A DNA stretch of 64,000 bases from Kaistia hirudinis (GTDB taxonomy: Bacteria; Pseudomonadota; Alphaproteobacteria; Rhizobiales; Kaistiaceae). Within the stretch, counting starts at the first letter, position 1; every line of letters begins with the position of its first letter. The translations under genes were made by a program, and so were the position numbers. The stretch lies in NCBI RefSeq assembly GCF_014196455.1, contig NZ_JACIDS010000004.1, forward strand, positions 558,001 through 622,000, written 5' to 3'. Below are positions 59,203-64,000 of this stretch, one piece after another. Below the pieces are notes generated by a model. It did no database searches and had not been told where the DNA came from. It was given only the letters and a program-made list of their open reading frames with translations.

Positions 59203-60756
59203 ATGTCCATCCTGATCCGCCAGGGCCTGATCCATACCAATGACGGGGCGGGAACCGTGCTGGAGCGCGGCGACGTGCTCATCGTCGGCGACACGATCGC
59301 CGCCATCGGCCCCGATCTCTCCGCCGAGGCTGCCGCGCATCCGGGCATCGAGGTGATCGATGCCGGGCGGCGCATCGTCATGCCCGGCTTCGTCGATGCG
59401 CATATGCACTCGAACGAAGGCTTCGAGATGGGGCGCTACGACAATCTGCCCCTCGAGATCTGGCTGTCCGAGGTTTATCCGCCCTTCGGCGCGCCGACGC
59501 TGACCTGGCGCGAGCATTACCTCCGCGCCATGCTGGTCGGCATCGTCTCGATCCGCTCCGGCGTCACGGCGCTGCAGGACGACGTCATCAACATGGCCTT
59601 CACGCCCGACGCTGTCGACGCGACGGCGAGCGCCTATCGCGACCTCGGTTTGAAGGGCTGGCTCACCGCCTCGATGTGGGACGAGGGCTTCCTGAAGAGC
59701 CTGCCCTTCCTGGACAAGATCGTGCCGGAGGCGATGAAGGCGCGGCTGAACGCGCTGCATACGCCCGGCCGCGCCGAGCAGATCGCGCTGTTTCACGAGC
59801 TCCATGGCAAGTGGCACGGCAAGGACGGCATGCGCATCATCCTCGGACCGTGCGGGCCGCAGCGCTGCTCGCCGGAACTGCTGGAGGAAGTCGCCGCACT
59901 CTCGCAGGCGATGGACCTGCCGATCCACTGCCATGTGCTGGAGACCAAGACGCAGGCGGTCACCGGCGAAGAGAAATACGGCATGACGCTGCCGGCCTTC
60001 CTCGCCTCGGTCGGCTGCATGACGCATCGGCTGACGATGAACCATGCGATCTGGCTCACCGATGGCGACATGGCGATGATGGGCGATGTCGGCGCCTCGA
60101 TCACCCATAATCCGCTGGCCAATCTGAAGCTCGGCTCCGGCGTCGCGCCGGTCCGCAAGCTGAAGCGAGCCGGCGTCAATGTCGCGCTCGGCTGCGACGG
60201 CGTCGCCTCGGCCGATAGCGCCGACATCTTCCAGGCGATCAAGGCCGCGTCCGGCATCCACAAGATCGGCACGCATGACTATCGCGAATGGGTCTCGGCG
60301 CACGAGGTCTACGAAATGGCGACGAAGAACGCCGCCCGCTCCAGCCTGATGCAGGACGAGGTCGGCTCGCTGGAGGTCGGCAAGAAGGCCGATGTGATCC
60401 TGCTCGATCGCTATGACTGGGGCTTCCTGCCGCTGCACGACCCGATCCAGCAGATCGCGTTCTCGGCCAATTCCGACAGCGTGCAGACCTCGATTGTCGG
60501 TGGCCGCGTGGTGATGCGGGATCGGAAGCTCGCGCTGATCGACGAAGAGGCGATCCGCTCCGAGATTTCGGAAGCCGCCGAGAAGTTCCGCCGCGACTAT
60601 TGCCCGGCGATGAGCGCGGGCGCCGCCGAGGTGCGCCCATACCTCGACGAGATGCACTTCATGGCGACGCGCCGCAGCGTGCCGGCCGGACATCTGCCGC
60701 TGCGCATGTCGCCGAGCGACGCCAAGGATCGCGGCTATCCGGCCGCCGCCGAGTGA
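59203..60756 (+). CDS. Metal-dependent hydrolase, chlorohydrolase/deaminase type
   Basis: 517 residues of the amidohydrolase superfamily, in the group with guanine deaminase and S-adenosylhomocysteine deaminase. Metal ligands: His67 and His69 in VDAHMHS, HCH in LPIHCHVLE, His in LTMNHAIWL and Asp in ALGCDGVAS. The C-terminal part (EVGSLEVGKKADVILLDR) closes the composite beta-sheet domain. It likely deaminates or hydrolyses a ring C-N bond. Divergent from the LysR gene and followed by a cupin gene 17 bases later. Confidence 0.9.
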   Translation: MSILIRQGLIHTNDGAGTVLERGDVLIVGDTIAAIGPDLSAEAAAHPGIEVIDAGRRIVMPGFVDAHMHSNEGFEMGRYDNLPLEIWLSEVYPPFGAPTLTWREHYLRAMLVGIVSIRSGVTALQDDVINMAFTPDAVDATASAYRDLGLKGWLTASMWDEGFLKSLPFLDKIVPEAMKARLNALHTPGRAEQIALFHELHGKWHGKDGMRIILGPCGPQRCSPELLEEVAALSQAMDLPIHCHVLETKTQAVTGEEKYGMTLPAFLASVGCMTHRLTMNHAIWLTDGDMAMMGDVGASITHNPLANLKLGSGVAPVRKLKRAGVNVALGCDGVASADSADIFQAIKAASGIHKIGTHDYREWVSAHEVYEMATKNAARSSLMQDEVGSLEVGKKADVILLDRYDWGFLPLHDPIQQIAFSANSDSVQTSIVGGRVVMRDRKLALIDEEAIRSEISEAAEKFRRDYCPAMSAGAAEVRPYLDEMHFMATRRSVPAGHLPLRMSPSDAKDRGYPAAAE

Positions 60757-60773
60757 GACACCAGGGGAAAACG

Positions 60774-61199
60774 ATGAAGGCTTTCAGCACGGAAACCGTC
60801 GCCAGCGCCAAGGCGTTCCAGATATCGCCGACGGACACGAACTATTTCGCGATCCTGTTCGACGAGGCGAAGGACGGGATCGAGAACATCTTCGTCATCG
60901 AGATCTTCAATCGCGGCGGCGCCACGCCGCCGAACGAGCATTCGCACGCGCATGAGTTCTTCTATGTGCTGCACGGCTCGGGCATCGCGGTCTGCGACGG
61001 CAAGGAACTGCCGATCAAAAAGGGCGACGCCCTGCTGCTCAACCCCGGCAACGAGCATGTCGTGCGCAACACCGGGGACTCGAAGCTCTATACGCTCACC
61101 GTGATGACGCCGAACCAGGGCTTCGCCGAACTGATCCGCGGCGGCACGCCGGTGACGCTGGACGAGGAAGACCTGCGGGTCCTGACCGGAGCGGCGTAG
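60774..61199 (+). CDS. Cupin domain protein
   Basis: 141 residues. Start follows AGGGGAAAA. Cupin motif 1 is seen as EHSHAHEFFYVLHGSGIAV (two His, Glu) and motif 2 as LNPGNEHVVRNTG (His), giving a full metal site. Function may be isomerase, dioxygenase or small-molecule binding; it is probably cotranscribed with the upstream hydrolase. Confidence 0.88.
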   Translation: MKAFSTETVASAKAFQISPTDTNYFAILFDEAKDGIENIFVIEIFNRGGATPPNEHSHAHEFFYVLHGSGIAVCDGKELPIKKGDALLLNPGNEHVVRNTGDSKLYTLTVMTPNQGFAELIRGGTPVTLDEEDLRVLTGAA

Positions 61200-61227
61200 C
61201 CACGCTCCCTTGTGTGGGGGGCGCTGA

Positions 61228-61442
61228 TTTCGCCGTGCCCTGCGGCGTCAAGCTCCTCTTGAGCCCTCCCCTTGAGGGAGGGCCGAAGGCGCGAAGCGGC
61301 TTCGGGGAGGGGTTGCTTGAACGAGGCGCCTCCGGACGAGCGCCTGTCCGTCGGCGTTCTCATCCAGCCCCGAGGTCGTGACCCCTCCCCAAATCCGCCT
61401 AGGCGGATTTGGCCCTCCCTCAGGGGGAGGGCTCAAGGGGAG
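61228..61442. repeat. 215-bp repeat element, copy 1
   Basis: Begins ATTTCGCCGTGCC and ends CTCAAGGGGAG. The ends contain inverted segments (GAGCCCTCCCCTTGAGGGAGG near 61261 and CCCTCCCTCAGGGGGAGGG near 61413), plus an internal palindrome AAATCCGCCTAGGCGGATTT (61391-61410). The second copy starts 263 bases later. No coding potential; short frames in it are chance. Confidence 0.8.
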
Positions 61443-61490
61443 ACTGTCCGCTCGGTCTCAGGAAGCGTTCCCGTCGACTGCCCCCGCCCC

Positions 61491-61705
61491 ATTTCGCCGT
61501 GCCGCATAGCGTAGAGCTCCCCTTGAGCCCTCCCCTTGAGGGAGGGCCGAAGGCGCGCAGCGGCTTCGGGGAGGGGTCGCTTGAACGAGGCGGTTCCGAA
61601 AGAGGCGCTGTCCGTCGGCATGGTGATCCTGCCCGACGCCGTGACCCCTCCCCAAATCCGCCAAGGCGGATTTGGCCCTCCCTCAAGGGGAGGGCTCAAG
61701 GGGAG
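61491..61705. repeat. 215-bp repeat element, copy 2
   Basis: Same orientation and exactly the same length as copy 1, differing by substitutions mainly in the middle third. The terminal CTCCCCTTGAGCCC block and the palindrome AAATCCGCCAAGGCGGATTT (61654-61673) are conserved. Compensating structure suggests a folded element, of the kind found as dispersed repeats in Hyphomicrobiales. Confidence 0.8.
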
Positions 61706-61908
61706 GCAAGTCCGTCACGCCCTTGTGCCTCGGCCATGGTCGTTGAGCTCTGATCCGCCAATGTCCCAAATACGGGACTGAGACTCGATCTTGGCGATAC
61801 AATCCCGCCGCCGATGCGCTTACTCATGATGGCAAGGCTGTCACAGAACGGCCCATGAGGAGCGGGAGGCGGGCCATGGCGCTGCGTCACCTTGGGAGGA
61901 GAAACGCC

Positions 61909-63192
61909 ATGACGTCCTACCTTTTCAGGAATGTGGAGATATGGGACGGCGAGCATGATGATCGCTATCCCGGCGAGGTGCTGGTCACCGGCAATCGCAT
62001 CACCAAGGTTGCGCGCGGGCGCAACCAGATCGCGTCCGAACAGGCGGCCGAGGTCATCGACGGCGGCGGCATGACGCTGATGCCGGGGCTCGTCGAAGGC
62101 CATTGCCACCTCTCCTTCGTCGGCCCGCGCCGCAACCAGGATCTCGGCGAGATTCCGCCGGAGGAGCATCTGCTCCGGACCTGCCGCAATGCCACCTTCA
62201 TCCTCGATCACGGCTTCACCTCCTGCTATTCGGCGGCGTCCGCCAAGCTCCGGATCGATGTCGTCGTGCGGCAGGAGATCGAGGACGGCTATCTCGCCGG
62301 CCCGCGCTATCGCGCTGCGGGTCCGGAGATCACCGTCACCGGCGGCCTCGGCGACGAGCGCAAGCAGCATATGCATGCCGAGAGCTTCGGCATGGTGGCC
62401 GATGGCGTCGACGATGTGATGCGCGCCGTGCGGCTGTGCTGCCGCGAGGGCGTCGACAATGTGAAGATCAACATTTCCGGCGACGAGTTCGTCGGCCATG
62501 CCCGGGCCGAGGTCGTCTCGATGACGCAGGCCGAGGTCGATGCCGCGGTCATGGTCGCCCATGACTGGGGCAAGCGCGTCGCCTGCCACAGCCGCGCGGC
62601 GGAATCGGTCAAGCGCGCCGTCCGGGCCGGCGTCGACTGCATCTATCATTGCGATTTCGCCGATGAGGAAGCGCTCGACATGCTGGAAGCGGTCAAGGAT
62701 CGCGTCATCATCGGACCGGCCTTCGGCCTCGTGCACAATTGCGTCTTCGAGGGCGACGTGGTCGGCCTCTCCAAGGCCGTGGTCGAGCGCATGGGCCTGC
62801 CGCGCAAGCTCGAATACACGGTCGCGACCTATCACGAGATGCGGAGGCGCGGCATGAAGGTGGTGATCGGCGGCGATTACGGCTTCACGGTCACGCCGAT
62901 GGGCCAGAACGCCCGCGACATCGGCCATTTCGTGAAGTTCTTCGGCTATTCGCCCGCCGAAGCGCTGCGCTGCGCCACCGCGGTCGGCGGCGAGCTGATG
63001 GGCATGAAGGGCGAGCTTGGCCTGGTGAAGGAAGGCGCACTCGCCGACCTCCTCCTCGTCGATGGCAATCCGCTTGTCGACCAGTCGGTCCTCGTCGGCT
63101 CGACGCTGCTCGCCATGGTGATGAAAGACGGCGGCATGCATCGCGACCCGCGCCGGTATCAGGCGCCGGCCCGCCGCGTCGCCGCCGAATAG
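61909..63192 (+). CDS. Amidohydrolase family protein, imidazolonepropionase/prolidase-like
   Basis: 427 residues; the ATG at 61909 follows GGGAGGAGAAACGCC, and an upstream in-frame ATG is not needed. Metal ligands: His65 and His67 in VEGHCHLSF, a lysine in VKINISGDEF that could be carbamylated, His in ACHSRAAESV, His in IYHCDFADEE and Asp in IGGDYGFTV. The C-terminus (EGALADLLLVDGNPL) is typical. The group contains Xaa-Pro dipeptidases and hydrolases of xenobiotic amides; the substrate is unknown. It likely forms an operon with the following sugar-type ABC transporter. Confidence 0.88.
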   Translation: MTSYLFRNVEIWDGEHDDRYPGEVLVTGNRITKVARGRNQIASEQAAEVIDGGGMTLMPGLVEGHCHLSFVGPRRNQDLGEIPPEEHLLRTCRNATFILDHGFTSCYSAASAKLRIDVVVRQEIEDGYLAGPRYRAAGPEITVTGGLGDERKQHMHAESFGMVADGVDDVMRAVRLCCREGVDNVKINISGDEFVGHARAEVVSMTQAEVDAAVMVAHDWGKRVACHSRAAESVKRAVRAGVDCIYHCDFADEEALDMLEAVKDRVIIGPAFGLVHNCVFEGDVVGLSKAVVERMGLPRKLEYTVATYHEMRRRGMKVVIGGDYGFTVTPMGQNARDIGHFVKFFGYSPAEALRCATAVGGELMGMKGELGLVKEGALADLLLVDGNPLVDQSVLVGSTLLAMVMKDGGMHRDPRRYQAPARRVAAE

Positions 63193-63265
63193 ACCGCCGC
63201 CGAAGACCGGCCCGGCCGCATCCCGCCGGGCCGCCGCAGTTCGCGATTCCTATGGAGCCCCCACC

Positions 63266-64000
63266 TTGTCCATAGATGCCATCGCGCTCGAAATGCGCGA
63301 TATCACCAAGTCATTTCCCGGCGTCAGGGCGCTCGAAGCCGTCAGCTTCGATTGCGCGCATGGCGAGGTGCATGCCATTTGCGGCGAGAACGGCGCCGGC
63401 AAGTCGACGCTGATCAAGGTGCTCGGCGGCATCTACCAGCCCGATGCCGGCTCGATCCTGATCGAGGGGAAGCCGGCCGCGTTCTCCCATCCCGTCGAGG
63501 CGCGCCGGGCCGGCATCAGCATCATCCATCAGGAACTGAGCCTGCTGCCGCATCGCACGGTGGCGGAGAACATTTATCTCGGCCTCGAGCCGACGCGGGG
63601 CGGCAGGCTGGATCGCAAAGCCATGATGGAGGGCGCGCGGCGCCTGCTCGGCCGGCTCGGCTCGCCGATCAGCGCCGACGCCCGCGCGGGGGATCTGGCC
63701 ATCGCCGAACAGCAGACCGTCGAGATCGCCAAGGCGCTGGCGCTCGATGCGCGCATCCTGGTCATGGACGAGCCGACCGCCGCGCTCGATGACACCAATG
63801 CGAAGCGCCTGCTCGATCTGGTCGCGCGGCTCCGCTCCGAGGGCGTCGCGATCGTCTATGTCTCGCACCGCATGCCCGAGATCGCCGCGATCGCCGACCG
63901 TGTCACCATCATGAAGGATGGGCGCAAGGTCGAAACCGCGCCGATCGGCGCCATGCCGACGGACCGGATCGTGCGGCTGATGGTGGGGCGCGAACTGTCC
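63266..64000 (+). CDS. Sugar ABC transporter ATP-binding protein, N-terminal part
   Basis: Cut by the window end; 245 codons are present. TTG start with TGGAG upstream (an ATG nine codons later is also possible). Walker A GENGAGKST, Q-loop IIHQELSLLPHRTVAENIYLG, signature LAIAEQQTVEIAKALA (an altered form of LSGGxxQ), Walker B LVMDEPTAAL and H-loop YVSHRMPEI. This is the RbsA/MglA type, which normally has two ATPase halves; the second half is outside. Its place after the amidohydrolase gene suggests uptake of the substrate for that enzyme. Confidence 0.92.
   Translation, partial: MSIDAIALEMRDITKSFPGVRALEAVSFDCAHGEVHAICGENGAGKSTLIKVLGGIYQPDAGSILIEGKPAAFSHPVEARRAGISIIHQELSLLPHRTVAENIYLGLEPTRGGRLDRKAMMEGARRLLGRLGSPISADARAGDLAIAEQQTVEIAKALALDARILVMDEPTAALDDTNAKRLLDLVARLRSEGVAIVYVSHRMPEIAAIADRVTIMKDGRKVETAPIGAMPTDRIVRLMVGRELS

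Noticed and set aside
61228-61705. Repeat pair considered as a CRISPR array or as small coding genes
   Set aside because: Only two units of 215 bases with no spacer pattern; short frames inside the copies are mirrored on both strands and lack ribosome binding sites.

Overview
The window is a GC-rich, gene-dense bacterial chromosome segment. Gene content points to an alphaproteobacterium, most likely of the order Hyphomicrobiales (Rhizobiales): two Ku proteins with a LigD ligase, promoter motifs of the EcfG general stress type (GGAAC-N16/17-CGTT), an ECF sigma/NrsF pair next to a bufferin operon as in Caulobacter, a GTG/TTG-tolerant start repertoire and alphaproteobacterial REP-like palindromes. 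The genus cannot be fixed from the sequence alone. No rRNA, tRNA, CRISPR array, transposase or prophage was recognised.

Layout. 1-1044: end of a cytochrome bo-type quinol oxidase operon (cyoC 3' end, cyoD), then an orphan epoxide hydrolase tail. 1451-4043: AraC regulator divergent from an exported DUF1254 protein. 4231-11050: sensor kinase/response regulator divergent from an RND efflux pump (membrane fusion lipoprotein plus permease) and a GNAT acetyltransferase. 11201-22274: a stress and DNA-repair island holding an SDR, treZ, ku, ligD, a second ku, an iron-permease-like protein, a HisKA_2 sensor kinase with a single-domain receiver, a second SDR and a DUF892 protein. EcfG-like promoters precede treZ/ku, the iron-permease-like gene and the second SDR. 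22443-24597: sparse region with two small proteins and a decayed RpiR/HAD remnant. 24598-27805: a NikR-family regulator lacking the nickel ligands, and an exported arylsulfatase.

28020-31615: a tightly overlapped arsenic operon (arsR, thioredoxin-type arsC, acr3, glutaredoxin-type arsC, MFS exporter). 31789-37263: a PAS-GGDEF diguanylate cyclase, a PHP-UvrD fusion helicase and a FUSC protein. 37268-41436: nrsF-sigF divergent from a bufferin operon with two tandem precursors, MNIO enzyme, DUF2063 partner and DoxX protein. A matched GTAACG-N16-CGTA promoter lies in front of each arm, so the sigma factor probably controls itself and the copper-binding peptide pathway. 41439-48451: FUSC exporter with a MarR repressor, then a two-component system divergent from a PepSY-diflavin membrane reductase.

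48486-61199: a catabolic region with two convergent and divergent arms: an amidotransferase-like protein, a sugar kinase/KDPG aldolase pair, a creatininase-family hydrolase, a polyamine-type ABC importer whose operon also encodes a nucleoside phosphorylase and a PfkB kinase, a LysR regulator, a metal-dependent deaminase/hydrolase and a cupin. Together these suggest import and breakdown of a nucleoside-like or cyclic-amide-containing compound; the substrate is unknown. 61228-61705 holds two same-length 215-bp repeats. The window ends with another amidohydrolase and the first part of a sugar ABC transporter ATPase.

All functional calls come from reading motifs and gene context; no database search was run.
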